This document shows positions 32,563 to 41,188 of a stretch of 64,000 nucleotides of DNA, one piece after another. The translations under genes and the position numbers were made by a program. The DNA is from DASQEH01 sp035633755. Its GTDB lineage: Bacteria > Actinomycetota > Actinomycetes > Propionibacteriales > Nocardioidaceae. Where the stretch lies: positions 1-64,000 of the forward strand of contig DASQEH010000053.1 of assembly GCA_035633755.1 (NCBI GenBank), read 5' to 3'. The notes below the pieces were generated by a model that saw nothing but the letters and a program-made list of their open reading frames with translations, was not told the DNA's origin and did not search any database. The first letter of the stretch is position 1; every line of letters starts with the position of its first letter.

Positions 32563-33780
32563 ATGCCGAAGATCAAGGTAGACAACCCTGTCGTCGAGCT
32601 CGACGGCGACGAGATGACGCGGATCATCTGGCAGTTCATCAAGGAGCGCCTGATCCATCCGTATCTCGACGTCGAGCTCGACTACTACGACCTCGGCATC
32701 GAGAGCCGCGACGCGACCGACGACCAGGTCACCGTCGACGCGGCGAACGCCATCAAGCGGCACGGCGTCGGGGTGAAGTGCGCGACGATCACGCCCGACG
32801 AGGCGCGCGTCGAGGAGTTCGGCCTCAAGAAGATGTGGGTCTCGCCGAACGGGACGATCCGCAACATCTTGGGAGGGGTGGTGTTCCGCGAGCCGATCAT
32901 CATCAGCAACATCCCCCGGCTGGTGCCCGGCTGGACCAAGCCGATCGTGATCGGGCGTCACGCGCACGGGGACCAGTACAGGTCCACGAACTTCACGGTT
33001 CCCGGCGCCGGCACTGTGACGATCACCTACACGCCCGCCGACGGCTCAGCACCGCAGGAGCACGAAGTGGTCCAGATGCCTGCTGAGGGCGGTGTCGTCA
33101 TGGGCATGTACAACTTCAACAAGTCGATCGAGGACTTCGCCCGCGCCTCGTTGTCGTACGGGCTCCAGCGCAACTACCCCGTCTACCTGTCCACGAAGAA
33201 CACCATCCTCAAGGCGTATGACGGCGCCTTCAAGGACATCTTCCAGCGGGTGTACGACGAGGAGTTCAAGACGGAGTTCGAAGCCGCTGGGCTCAGCTAC
33301 GAGCACCGGCTGATCGACGACATGGTGGCTGCGGCGATGAAGTGGGAGGGCGGCTACGTCTGGGCTTGCAAGAACTACGACGGCGATGTGCAGTCCGACA
33401 CCGTCGCCCAGGGCTTCGGGTCGCTGGGGCTGATGACGTCGGTGCTGATGACGCCCGACGGCAAGACGGTCGAGGCTGAGGCCGCTCACGGCACCGTGAC
33501 CCGCCACTACCGCCAGCACCAGCAAGGGAAACCGACGTCGACCAACCCCATCGCCTCGATCTTCGCCTGGACCGGCGGGCTCAAGCACCGCGGGAAGCTG
33601 GACGGGACCCCCGAGGTCACGGGTTTCGCCGAGACGCTGGAGCAGATCTGTGTGCAGACGGTCGAGCAGGGCAAGATGACCAAGGACCTCGCGTTGCTCG
33701 TGGGTCCTGACCAGTCGTGGCTGACCACCGAGGAGTTCCTGGCGGCGTTGGACGACAACCTGCAGCAGAAGATGGGCTGA
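32563..33780 (+). CDS. icd: NADP-dependent isocitrate dehydrogenase
   Basis: This TCA enzyme oxidises isocitrate to 2-oxoglutarate with NADP+. The 405-residue protein is the homodimeric eukaryote-like type: MPKIKVDNPVVELDGDEMTRIIW, TITPDEARVEEF, WVSPNGTIRNILGGVVFREPI, KPIVIGRHAHGDQY, IDDMVAAAMKWEGGYVWACKNYDGDVQSD and EAAHGTVTRHYRQHQQGK. I start it at ATG 32563, which gives the canonical N-terminus. Confidence 0.97.
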   Translation: MPKIKVDNPVVELDGDEMTRIIWQFIKERLIHPYLDVELDYYDLGIESRDATDDQVTVDAANAIKRHGVGVKCATITPDEARVEEFGLKKMWVSPNGTIRNILGGVVFREPIIISNIPRLVPGWTKPIVIGRHAHGDQYRSTNFTVPGAGTVTITYTPADGSAPQEHEVVQMPAEGGVVMGMYNFNKSIEDFARASLSYGLQRNYPVYLSTKNTILKAYDGAFKDIFQRVYDEEFKTEFEAAGLSYEHRLIDDMVAAAMKWEGGYVWACKNYDGDVQSDTVAQGFGSLGLMTSVLMTPDGKTVEAEAAHGTVTRHYRQHQQGKPTSTNPIASIFAWTGGLKHRGKLDGTPEVTGFAETLEQICVQTVEQGKMTKDLALLVGPDQSWLTTEEFLAALDDNLQQKMG

Positions 33781-33791
33781 CGGGCCGCGCC

Positions 33792-34682
33792 TCAGACCTC
33801 CGCCTCGGAGCGGAGCAGGTCGAAGCGGACCAGGTCGACGACGCTGCCGTCGTACAGGTCGTAGCAGCGGCGGTCCCGGCCGGTCTCGACGAACCCGCAC
33901 GAGCGGGCGACCCCCTGCGAGCCCAGATTGGTGTCACCGGCACCCAGGCTGATCCGCTCCAACCCGATCCCGCCGTCGCTCTCGAGGGTGAACGCATGCG
34001 CGATGACGAGGCGCAGGGCCGACCTGAGGACTCCCGTCCGCCTGGCGTCGGGATGGGTGCGGTAGCCGACCTCTGCCGACTTGTAGTCAATGCCACCGAT
34101 GGAGAACAGCGACACGCTTGCGAGGTACCTATCAGTGGCTGGTTCGGCGACCGTCCAGGTCACCGACGTCCCCGTCGACGGCCCGTACGAGCGGCGCGCC
34201 AACATGGACCTGAAGTCCTCGGCGCTCCGGGGGAGCGAGAGCGTACCCAGCCACTGCAGCGAGACAGGGTCGACCATGGTCTCGACGTACCTGGTTTCGT
34301 CTGCCGCCTCCTGGTCCCGGAGGACGACCCCGGGTCCGGTGAGCCGAACGGGTTCCAGCCAGCGGGTCTTCGGCTCGCGGGAGTCTGCGGCCAGCAGGGT
34401 CGCCACCCAGGAGTCACTCACCGCGCTGCCGCTCACCCAGTCGCCGCGCAACGACCCCTCGAACGTGAAACCACATGCCCAGGCGACCCTGCGGGAGCGT
34501 TCGTCGCCGACCTCCGCCCGCCAGAGCACCTGACGGACACCGGACGCGAACGCCTCGTCCAGACGCGCGGAGCACTCCTGTACGACGACGTGGAGAGCCT
34601 CGTCGGTGTCACCGCCCTGGGCGGCCACCTCGACCGTCATCGTGGCCCGCATGCCGTCCGGCGCGACCCGCACGGCCATCAT
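33792..34682 (-). CDS. GNAT-family acetyltransferase, double-domain paralogue with incomplete first domain
   Basis: The 296-residue protein begins in the second half of a GNAT fold (RQVLWRAEVGDERSRRVAWACGFTFEGSLRGDW, about residues 48-80). A complete GNAT domain follows at about 108-290 (VVLRDQEAADETRYVETMVD; VGYRTHPDARRTGVLRSALRLVIAHAF; DTNLGSQGVARSCGF). It aligns along its length with the adjacent gene at 34679-35821, which has both domains whole, so the pair looks like a tandem gene duplication followed by N-terminal loss. Its start overlaps that gene's stop by 4 nt. The acceptor substrate is unknown; RimJ/RimL-type protein or small-molecule acetylation is possible. Confidence 0.78.
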   Translation of the reverse strand: MMAVRVAPDGMRATMTVEVAAQGGDTDEALHVVVQECSARLDEAFASGVRQVLWRAEVGDERSRRVAWACGFTFEGSLRGDWVSGSAVSDSWVATLLAADSREPKTRWLEPVRLTGPGVVLRDQEAADETRYVETMVDPVSLQWLGTLSLPRSAEDFRSMLARRSYGPSTGTSVTWTVAEPATDRYLASVSLFSIGGIDYKSAEVGYRTHPDARRTGVLRSALRLVIAHAFTLESDGGIGLERISLGAGDTNLGSQGVARSCGFVETGRDRRCYDLYDGSVVDLVRFDLLRSEAEV

Positions 34683-35821
34683 CGGGAGGGAGCCTGCATC
34701 GGATCCGACGCCAGGAGGTCGTAGAGGACCATGTCGCAGACCGAGCCGTCACGCAGGGTCTCCGAGGATCGCTCACGGCCGTACTCCCGGAACCCGTTGG
34801 CCATCGCGACGTGGCGTGAGGCCGCATTCCCTTCGGAGGCCCGTAGGTAGGCCCGCCGCGCTCCGAGGCCTCCCGATGCGGCATCGCGGAACACGTGGGC
34901 TGTCACCAGCCCGACGGCCTCGCGGATCGCTCCGCGCCCGCGTGCGTCGGGGTGTGCCAGGTATCCGATCTCCCAGCCGTTGCGGCCGCCACGGGGCAGT
35001 CCGAGGGTTCCGAGCAGAGTGTCGGAGGACGACGCCGCGACGGCCCAGTCCGCTCCGGCTCCTTCGGCGGCTCGGGTGCCAGAGCGCAGCAGGAAGCCGC
35101 GTGCGTCAGCCTCCGTGTAGGGGTGGGGCAGGAAGGGCAGCCAGTGCTGGCTGCGGGGGTCGGCACTTGCTTCCACGATCCGGGGGATGTCGGCGTCAGT
35201 CAGCGGGCGCAGTCGGACGGACCTCCCCTCGAGGACGGGTACGTCCAGCCAGGACGTCGTGGGGACGCGGGCGTCCGTGCGGTGCAGCGTCGCCTCCCAG
35301 CCGTCGAGATACTCGCCACGCTGGGGCAGCCAGCGGGGAATCATGCCACCGAAGGTGAACCCCGTCTTCCACGCCACCCGCCGGGAGGCGAAGTTGCCTA
35401 CGTTGGCCCGCCAGATGACCGTCTCCAGCCGCCAGTCGGAGAAGCCGTAGTCGAGCAGCAGGTTCACCGCCCGCGTCATCACCCCACGGCCACGCACGGC
35501 CGGATGTGCGCCGAAGGCCAGCTCGGCACGTCGACTCCCCTCGTCGCGCAGCGACAGCGAGCCGCTGAAGCGCCGGCGACCGTCAGGGTGCGTCGTCTCC
35601 AGCGCGAACACCCGCTCGGACCCAGACTCCCACGACTGCGGAACCGAGGTGGTGACCCAGTCGACGGCCATGGCGCGGGTGTAGCCGGCAGGGACCGTCG
35701 TCCACTGGAGCGACACCGCGTCGACGCACTGCTCGACCACGGCGTCGGCATCCTCGAGCCGGTGGGCGCGCAGTGTCAGGTCGCCGCTGGTCAGCTCCGG
35801 CACGTCGTCGGGAAACCTCAT
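34679..35821 (-). CDS. tandem GNAT-family acetyltransferase (two domains)
   Basis: The 380-residue protein has two RimJ/RimL-like GNAT domains: one at about 10-180 (LTLRAHRLEDADAVVEQCVD; ELAFGAHPAVRGRGVMTRAVNLLLDYGF; NVGNFASRRVAWKTGFTFGG) and one at about 190-375 (VRLRPLTDADIPRIVEAS; IGYLAHPDARGRGAIREAVGLVTAHVF; NAASRHVAMANGF). Acetyl-CoA pyrophosphate loops (HPxxRGRG) are present in both. The ATG is at 35821. It is co-transcribed and translationally coupled with its downstream paralogue. The substrate is unknown. Confidence 0.82.
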   Translation of the reverse strand: MRFPDDVPELTSGDLTLRAHRLEDADAVVEQCVDAVSLQWTTVPAGYTRAMAVDWVTTSVPQSWESGSERVFALETTHPDGRRRFSGSLSLRDEGSRRAELAFGAHPAVRGRGVMTRAVNLLLDYGFSDWRLETVIWRANVGNFASRRVAWKTGFTFGGMIPRWLPQRGEYLDGWEATLHRTDARVPTTSWLDVPVLEGRSVRLRPLTDADIPRIVEASADPRSQHWLPFLPHPYTEADARGFLLRSGTRAAEGAGADWAVAASSSDTLLGTLGLPRGGRNGWEIGYLAHPDARGRGAIREAVGLVTAHVFRDAASGGLGARRAYLRASEGNAASRHVAMANGFREYGRERSSETLRDGSVCDMVLYDLLASDPMQAPSR

Positions 35822-35963
35822 GCCCACACCTTGCCCGTCCGCCACCACACGTCTCAACCGCATTCGCCGCTCGATGTCGCAGGCGTCGTTACGCTTGCTG
35901 CATGGAGGACCCCTGCAGTAGTGGCCGCCGCTCGCGGACGCTTCGACAGCAAGTCGGCGGACG

Positions 35964-37427
35964 ATGAACGGCACGGTCCGCGACATCGGTCTCGTCCTGG
36001 TCTTCATCTTGGTCGGCGGCTTCTTCGTCCTTGCTGAGATGGCGCTGGTATCCCTGCGCGACAGCCAGGCTCGGGCGCTCGAGGGGCGCGGCCGTCGCGG
36101 CAACATCGTGGCGAAGCTGAACGCGGATCCGAACCGGTTCCTGGCCGCGGTCCAGGTAGGCGTGACGCTGGCCGGCTTCCTGTCAGCGGCGTTCGGTGGC
36201 GCGACGTTGGCGGGCAGGCTGGCACCGACGTTGCAGACGTGGGGGCTGTCGCCAGGCACCGCCGATGTCACCGCGTTGGTGCTCATCACCCTGGCGATCT
36301 CGTACCTGTCGCTGGTCCTCGGTGAGCTGGCTCCCAAGCGACTGGCCCTGCAGCGTGCCGAGTCCATCTCGCTGGCCGTCGCGCCGACCGTCGACCGGAT
36401 CGCGAAGCTCGCCAAGCCGGTCATCTGGCTCCTCTCGGCATCCACCAACGTCGTCGTGCGTCTGCTCGGGGGCGATCCGAAAGGCCAGCGCGAGGAGATC
36501 TCCGACGCCGAGATCCGCGACCTGGTGTCGGGGTCGGAGTCTCTCGGTGCCGAGGAGCGCCAGATCGTGCAGGAGGTCTTCGAGGCGGGCGACCGGCAGA
36601 TCCGCGAGATCATGGTCCCTCGCACCGAGGTCGACTTCATCGCCATCCACACCCCGGCAGAGAAGGCCGCCCAGTTCGCGCTCGAGAAGCGGCACTCGCG
36701 GTACCCGGTGACCGGGGAGTCATCCGACGACGTCGTCGGGTTCGTGCACGTGCGTGACCTGTTCAACCCGGCCATGGGCGGCCGCGCGGTACGTGTCCGC
36801 GACATCGTGCGCGAGGTCTTCATGCTGCCGGCCACCCGCCACCTGCTGTCCGCGTTGACGGACATGCGCCGCGAGGGGGCCCATCTGGCGATCGTCGTGG
36901 ACGAGTACGGCGGCACCGCGGGCATCATCACGCTGGAGGACCTCGTCGAGGAGATCATCGGCGACATCAAGGACGAGTACGACGAAGACGAGCCTGAGAC
37001 GACTCGGTCCCTCACCGGCGAGATCGAGGTCGACGGTCTGCTGAACCTCGATGACTTCAAGGACGAGACAGCGTTGGAGCTGCCGGAAGGCCCGTACGAG
37101 ACGGTCGCCGGCTACATCGTGCAGCAGCTGGGCCACGTTCCCGCGGTGGGTGAGGCAGTCACCATCAACGACCACGAGCTCAAGGTGGCCGAGCTCGACG
37201 GGAGACGCGTCGCGAGGGTGACGATCACGCCGCCGGTCAGCGCCACCGGTCCGCGTCCTGTCGGGGCAACCGCCGCGTCCCTCGGCAAGATCCCCGCAGA
37301 CTTCCATCCCACGCTGGACCGGACCGCCGACCCTGCGCTCAACTCGCCCGCGGAGGGCGAGGGTGATCGCGCCGTCGATCCGAACCCCGAACGGGCCGTC
37401 GACCCCGCCCTCGACGGGCGATCTTGA
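35964..37427 (+). CDS. CNNM/HlyC-CorC family membrane protein with CBS pair
   Basis: This 487-residue protein has an N-terminal CNNM (DUF21) domain with about four membrane segments (VLVFILVGGFFVLAEMALVSLRDSQ, TALVLITLAISYLSLVLGELAPKRLA). A CBS pair follows (IMVPRTEVDFIAIHT..., GAHLAIVVDEYGGTAGIITLEDLVEEIIGDI), then a C-terminal CorC/HlyC domain (about 350-430). Family members are implicated in Mg2+/Co2+ efflux despite the old hemolysin name. The last 50 residues form an acidic, low-complexity tail with RAVDPxxERAVDPALD repeats. Confidence 0.88.
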   Translation: MNGTVRDIGLVLVFILVGGFFVLAEMALVSLRDSQARALEGRGRRGNIVAKLNADPNRFLAAVQVGVTLAGFLSAAFGGATLAGRLAPTLQTWGLSPGTADVTALVLITLAISYLSLVLGELAPKRLALQRAESISLAVAPTVDRIAKLAKPVIWLLSASTNVVVRLLGGDPKGQREEISDAEIRDLVSGSESLGAEERQIVQEVFEAGDRQIREIMVPRTEVDFIAIHTPAEKAAQFALEKRHSRYPVTGESSDDVVGFVHVRDLFNPAMGGRAVRVRDIVREVFMLPATRHLLSALTDMRREGAHLAIVVDEYGGTAGIITLEDLVEEIIGDIKDEYDEDEPETTRSLTGEIEVDGLLNLDDFKDETALELPEGPYETVAGYIVQQLGHVPAVGEAVTINDHELKVAELDGRRVARVTITPPVSATGPRPVGATAASLGKIPADFHPTLDRTADPALNSPAEGEGDRAVDPNPERAVDPALDGRS

Positions 37428-37461
37428 AGGGCCGTGTCGCGATGCGAATCGTTTTGGCACA

Positions 37462-38496
37462 ATGACCGCCATGTCTGTCACCGGCTCGGCGCCTCCTCGT
37501 CCTCGAGTCCTCTCCGGGATCCAGCCGACGGCTGACTCCTTCCACCTCGGCAACTACCTCGGCGCTCTGCGCCACTGGGTCACGCTCCAGTTCGACCACG
37601 ACGCGTTCTACTGCATCGTCAACATGCATGCGATCACCGTGGACTACGACCCCGACGTCTTGCGGGAGCGCAGCCGCCGAGCCGTTGCGCAACTGGTGGC
37701 GATGGGGCTGGACCCCAGCTCCTGCACGATCTTCCTGCAGTCCCAGGTCGCCGAGCACGCGCAGCTCGCCTGGGTCATGAGCTGCCTCACCGGCTACGGC
37801 GAGGCAGCGCGGATGACTCAGTTCAAGGACAAGTCGGCGAAGGGCGGGCAGGACCGGACGACCGTCGGGCTCTTCACGTATCCGATCCTCCAGGCCGCCG
37901 ACATCCTTCTCTACCAGGCGCATCGGGTGCCGGTCGGCGAAGACCAGCGGCAGCATCTCGAGCTCACCCGCGACCTCGCCGCCCGGTTCAACGCCCGCTT
38001 CGGGGACACCTTCGTGGTCCCTGAGCCGCACATCGTCAAGGCCACGGCCAAGGTGCTGGACCTGCAGGATCCTGCCGCCAAGATGAGCAAGTCCGCATCC
38101 GGACCCAGCGGGATCATCGACATCCTGGACGAGCCGAGCCGGTCCGCCAAGAAGATCCGCTCGGCCGTGACCGACTCCGGCCGCGAGATCGCCTTCGACG
38201 CAGTCGAGAAGCCGGGACTGTCCAACCTGCTGACGATCCACTCGGCCCTGAGCGGGCGCACGGTCGACGACATCGTGGACGAGTACCAGGGGCGAGGCTA
38301 CGGCGACCTGAAGAAGGACGTCGCCGGGCTCGTCGAGGACATGGTCACGCCGATCCGGCAGCGCACCTTCGAGCTTCTCGACGACCGGGCCGAGATCGAC
38401 TCCATCCTCGCCGAGGGTGCGGCGCGCGCTCGCGCCGTCGCGTCGGAGACCTTGGCCACGGTGTACGACCGCGTGGGCTTCGTCACCGCCGGGTGA
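37462..38496 (+). CDS. trpS: tryptophanyl-tRNA synthetase
   Basis: TrpRS charges tRNA-Trp. The 344-residue class I synthetase has SGIQPTADSFHLGNYLGAL (the HIGH-equivalent region), the GEDQRQHLELTRDLAARFN stretch and AAKMSKSASGPSG (KMSKS) near residue 210. The start is ATG 37462 or ATG 37471; no clear Shine-Dalgarno is visible. It overlaps the next gene by 4 nt. Confidence 0.96.
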   Translation: MTAMSVTGSAPPRPRVLSGIQPTADSFHLGNYLGALRHWVTLQFDHDAFYCIVNMHAITVDYDPDVLRERSRRAVAQLVAMGLDPSSCTIFLQSQVAEHAQLAWVMSCLTGYGEAARMTQFKDKSAKGGQDRTTVGLFTYPILQAADILLYQAHRVPVGEDQRQHLELTRDLAARFNARFGDTFVVPEPHIVKATAKVLDLQDPAAKMSKSASGPSGIIDILDEPSRSAKKIRSAVTDSGREIAFDAVEKPGLSNLLTIHSALSGRTVDDIVDEYQGRGYGDLKKDVAGLVEDMVTPIRQRTFELLDDRAEIDSILAEGAARARAVASETLATVYDRVGFVTAG

Positions 38497-39053
38497 CGAC
38501 AGGGACGGGTCAGTCGATGTCGACAGTGGGGGTAGCCATCGCGGTCCCTCAGCCGTATGCCGAGGAGCTTCAGCGGTGTCGCGCGTCGTTCGGCGACCCA
38601 CTGGCTGCCGTCATCCCGGCCCACATCACGCTGGTACCTCCGACGCAGGTGGACGGCGCCGTGGACGCCGTGCGGGCGCACCTGGCGCAGGTGGCTCGGC
38701 GTCACCCGTCCTTCCGCCTCCGGCTGCACGGGACGGCCACGTTCCGCCCCACGTCGCCGGTCGTCTTCGTCAATGTCACCGAGGGGATCTCGGCGTGCGA
38801 GCTGCTCGCCGAGGACGCTCGGCAAGGTCCGCTGGCCCAACAGCTCAGCTTCCCCTTCCACCCCCACGTCACGGTCGCGCACCATCTCGACGAAGTCGCA
38901 CTGGACCGGGCCTACGAGGAGCTCGCCGCCTACGACTGCGCCTTCGAGGTCGACTCGTTCCACCTGTACGTGCACGGTGACGACGGTGTCTGGCGGGCGG
39001 TCGCCGACTACCTGCTGGCGGCCTCGGCGGCGCCAGGAACGCCGCTTCGCTGA
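38493..39053 (+). CDS. 2'-5' RNA ligase family (2H phosphoesterase) protein
   Basis: The protein is 186 residues from GTG 38493, which overlaps the trpS stop, or 178 from ATG 38517. The two H-x-T motifs of the 2H phosphoesterase superfamily are clear: AHITLVPP and PHVTVAHH. Family members act on 2',3'-cyclic phosphates or 2'-5' linked RNA; the actual substrate is unknown. It lies in a run trpS-2H-YihY. Confidence 0.85.
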   Translation: MTTGTGQSMSTVGVAIAVPQPYAEELQRCRASFGDPLAAVIPAHITLVPPTQVDGAVDAVRAHLAQVARRHPSFRLRLHGTATFRPTSPVVFVNVTEGISACELLAEDARQGPLAQQLSFPFHPHVTVAHHLDEVALDRAYEELAAYDCAFEVDSFHLYVHGDDGVWRAVADYLLAASAAPGTPLR

Positions 39054-39096
39054 CGTCGCTCGTGCGGACGTGAGCTCGACAGGACAGGAGGCAGGC

Positions 39097-40194
39097 ATGG
39101 CTCAGCAGGCGCCCCCTCTGATGGACAGATGGAAGGCACGCCTCGAGGATCTGCGTGCACGCCATCCTCTGCTCGACCACCTGGTCGCCATGGTGGAGCA
39201 CTATGTCGAGGTGCAGGGCAGTCTGCTGGCCGGCGCCGTCACCTACTACGGCTTCTTGTCCTTCTTCCCGGTGTTGGCCCTCGGTTTCGCCCTCGTCGGC
39301 TACGTCGCCATCGCCTACCCTGACGCGAGGGACTCCCTCGTCACGGCCATCGAGCAGCTTCTCCCCGGGATCGTCACGCCGGAGGGAGGGCCCGGCACGA
39401 TCAGCCTGAGCCAGATCGAGGACGCGAAGGCGACGGCGGGCATCCTCGGCTTCCTGGGAGTGCTCTACTCAGGGCTGGGCTGGCTCTACGGGCTGCGGAC
39501 CGCCTTGCAGGACACGTTCAAGATCCCCCGGTACCGGCAGGGCAGCTTCCTCGTCGGCAAGCTCACCGACCTGATGGCGCTGGGAGTCCTGGGCGTCGTC
39601 CTCATCGTCTCCGTCGGCATCTCCGGCGCCGTCAAGGGCCTCGCCGGCATCACCTTGGAATGGCTGGGTCTGGCCAGCTCACCTGTCGGTCGCCCGCTGA
39701 TCTGGACGGTGGGGTCGCTGCTCGCGCTGGCTGCCAGCACCCTCTTGTTCCTCGTGATGTACAAGCTGCTGGGCAAGCCCATGCTTCCGATGCAGGCGCT
39801 CGTGCAGGGGGCACTCATCGCCGCCCTCGGCTTCGAGCTGCTCAAGCTCCTCGTCGTGAACGTGCTGGGGGGAGTGGGCGGCACCGCCTTCGCTCCGCTG
39901 GCCATCGCCATCACACTGGTGATCTGGATCAGCTACTTCTCCCGGTTGGTGATCCTGGGTGCCTCCTGGGCGATCACCTCACCACTGCGGACCGACAACC
40001 CCACCCGGCGTACCGACCTGTCCGAGGCGGCGGTCGCCGTCGCTGATCGCGCGGACGCCGCGGCACGGTTGCCGGTACCCGCACAGGCTGCGATCCCGCG
40101 GACTGCCGACGCACGACGCCTTGATCCCCGCAGCGCCGTGCTGGGTGCTGTCGCCGGTGCTGTCGTGGCAGCGATCTTCGGGCGGTCCTGGTGA
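39097..40194 (+). CDS. YihY/virulence factor BrkB family membrane protein
   Basis: The 365-residue protein has about six membrane segments (LAGAVTYYGFLSFFPVLALGFALVGYVAIAY, ILGFLGVLYSGLGWLYGLRTAL, LMALGVLGVVLIVSVGISGAV, LLALAASTLLFLVMYKLLG). The pattern is that of YihY/BrkB (formerly and wrongly tied to RNase BN). The GxxxYYxxLSxFP region is conserved. A basic, disordered C-terminus ends in another hydrophobic stretch. The cellular function is unknown. Its stop overlaps the start of the next gene. Confidence 0.87.
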   Translation: MAQQAPPLMDRWKARLEDLRARHPLLDHLVAMVEHYVEVQGSLLAGAVTYYGFLSFFPVLALGFALVGYVAIAYPDARDSLVTAIEQLLPGIVTPEGGPGTISLSQIEDAKATAGILGFLGVLYSGLGWLYGLRTALQDTFKIPRYRQGSFLVGKLTDLMALGVLGVVLIVSVGISGAVKGLAGITLEWLGLASSPVGRPLIWTVGSLLALAASTLLFLVMYKLLGKPMLPMQALVQGALIAALGFELLKLLVVNVLGGVGGTAFAPLAIAITLVIWISYFSRLVILGASWAITSPLRTDNPTRRTDLSEAAVAVADRADAAARLPVPAQAAIPRTADARRLDPRSAVLGAVAGAVVAAIFGRSW

Positions 40195-41144
40195 CGACCG
40201 AGCCTGAGACGACCATCCACCGACCACGTCGTCCCGACGTCGAAGCCGCTGCCTTCCGACTCGGCGATGCCATCCGCCGCACACCGGTCATCACGTTGAG
40301 CCCGGAGGACACCGGGTGCCCCGTCGGCATCGTCCTCAAGCTCGAGCTGCTGCAGCACAGCGGTTCCTTCAAGGCCAGGGGCGCCCTGAACTCGGTGCTG
40401 TCCCTACCCTCAGGTACCGCGGGTGTGTGCGCGGCCTCGGGCGGCAACCATGCCGGAGCGGTCGCCTGGGCGGCGCAGCGAGCCGGCGTGACCGCCGACG
40501 TCTTCGTACCCGCCAACGCCCCGCCGGCCAAGATCGCGCGCATCGCGGAGTATGGGGGGCAGGCGCATCTCGTCGACGGGTTCGTCAAGGACGCCCTAGC
40601 GGCGTGCCAGGACTTCGCGCGCCACCATGGCGTGCCGCTGCTGCACCCGTACGACACCTTCGAGACGGTGAGCGGGGCAGGGACTCTCGGGCTGGAGCTC
40701 GAGGACCAGGCCCCGGAGGCCGAGCGGGTCGTGGTGGCATGCGGGGGTGGCGGCCTCTTCGCCGGGCTCGCCGCCGCCCTCGACGGCATCGCCGAGGTGA
40801 CCCCGGTCGAGCCGCGGCTGTGCCCGAGCCTTGCCGCGGCGCTCGACGCGGGCCACCCCGTGGCCACGCCAGTCGGCGGCGTGGCGGTCGACTCGCTCGG
40901 GGCACCCGCCATCGGCCGGATCGCCTTCGAGACCGCTCGCGAACGCCACATCGCGTCGGTCCTCGTCGACGACGAGGCGATCGTGGCTGCGCGGCAGTTC
41001 CTGTGGTCGAGGCTGCGGGTCCTGGCCGAACCCGGGGCCTGCGTCGCTCTGGCTGCCGTGCTCAGCGGCGCGCTCGACCTCACCCCGGGACACGATGTCG
41101 TGGTCATCGTCTCCGGCGGCAACAACGAGTCCTGGCCCAACTGA
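40191..41144 (+). CDS. PLP-dependent serine/threonine dehydratase-like enzyme
   Basis: This 317-residue fold-type II PLP enzyme has Schiff-base Lys61 in SGSFKARGALN, the substrate loop ASGGNHAGAVAWAA, and the PLP-phosphate loop CGGGGLFAGL. It is shorter than biosynthetic IlvA and has no ACT regulatory domain, so it is closer to catabolic threonine/serine dehydratases or serine racemase. GTG 40191 overlaps the YihY gene. It is unclear whether it shares a pathway with the mutase 44 bp downstream; threonine breakdown via 2-oxobutyrate to propionyl-CoA would link them. Confidence 0.85.
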   Translation: MTTEPETTIHRPRRPDVEAAAFRLGDAIRRTPVITLSPEDTGCPVGIVLKLELLQHSGSFKARGALNSVLSLPSGTAGVCAASGGNHAGAVAWAAQRAGVTADVFVPANAPPAKIARIAEYGGQAHLVDGFVKDALAACQDFARHHGVPLLHPYDTFETVSGAGTLGLELEDQAPEAERVVVACGGGGLFAGLAAALDGIAEVTPVEPRLCPSLAAALDAGHPVATPVGGVAVDSLGAPAIGRIAFETARERHIASVLVDDEAIVAARQFLWSRLRVLAEPGACVALAAVLSGALDLTPGHDVVVIVSGGNNESWPN

Positions 41145-41188
41145 CGGCGGTAGGCGGCTCCATCGCCCCGTCGCCGTACGCTGCTGCG

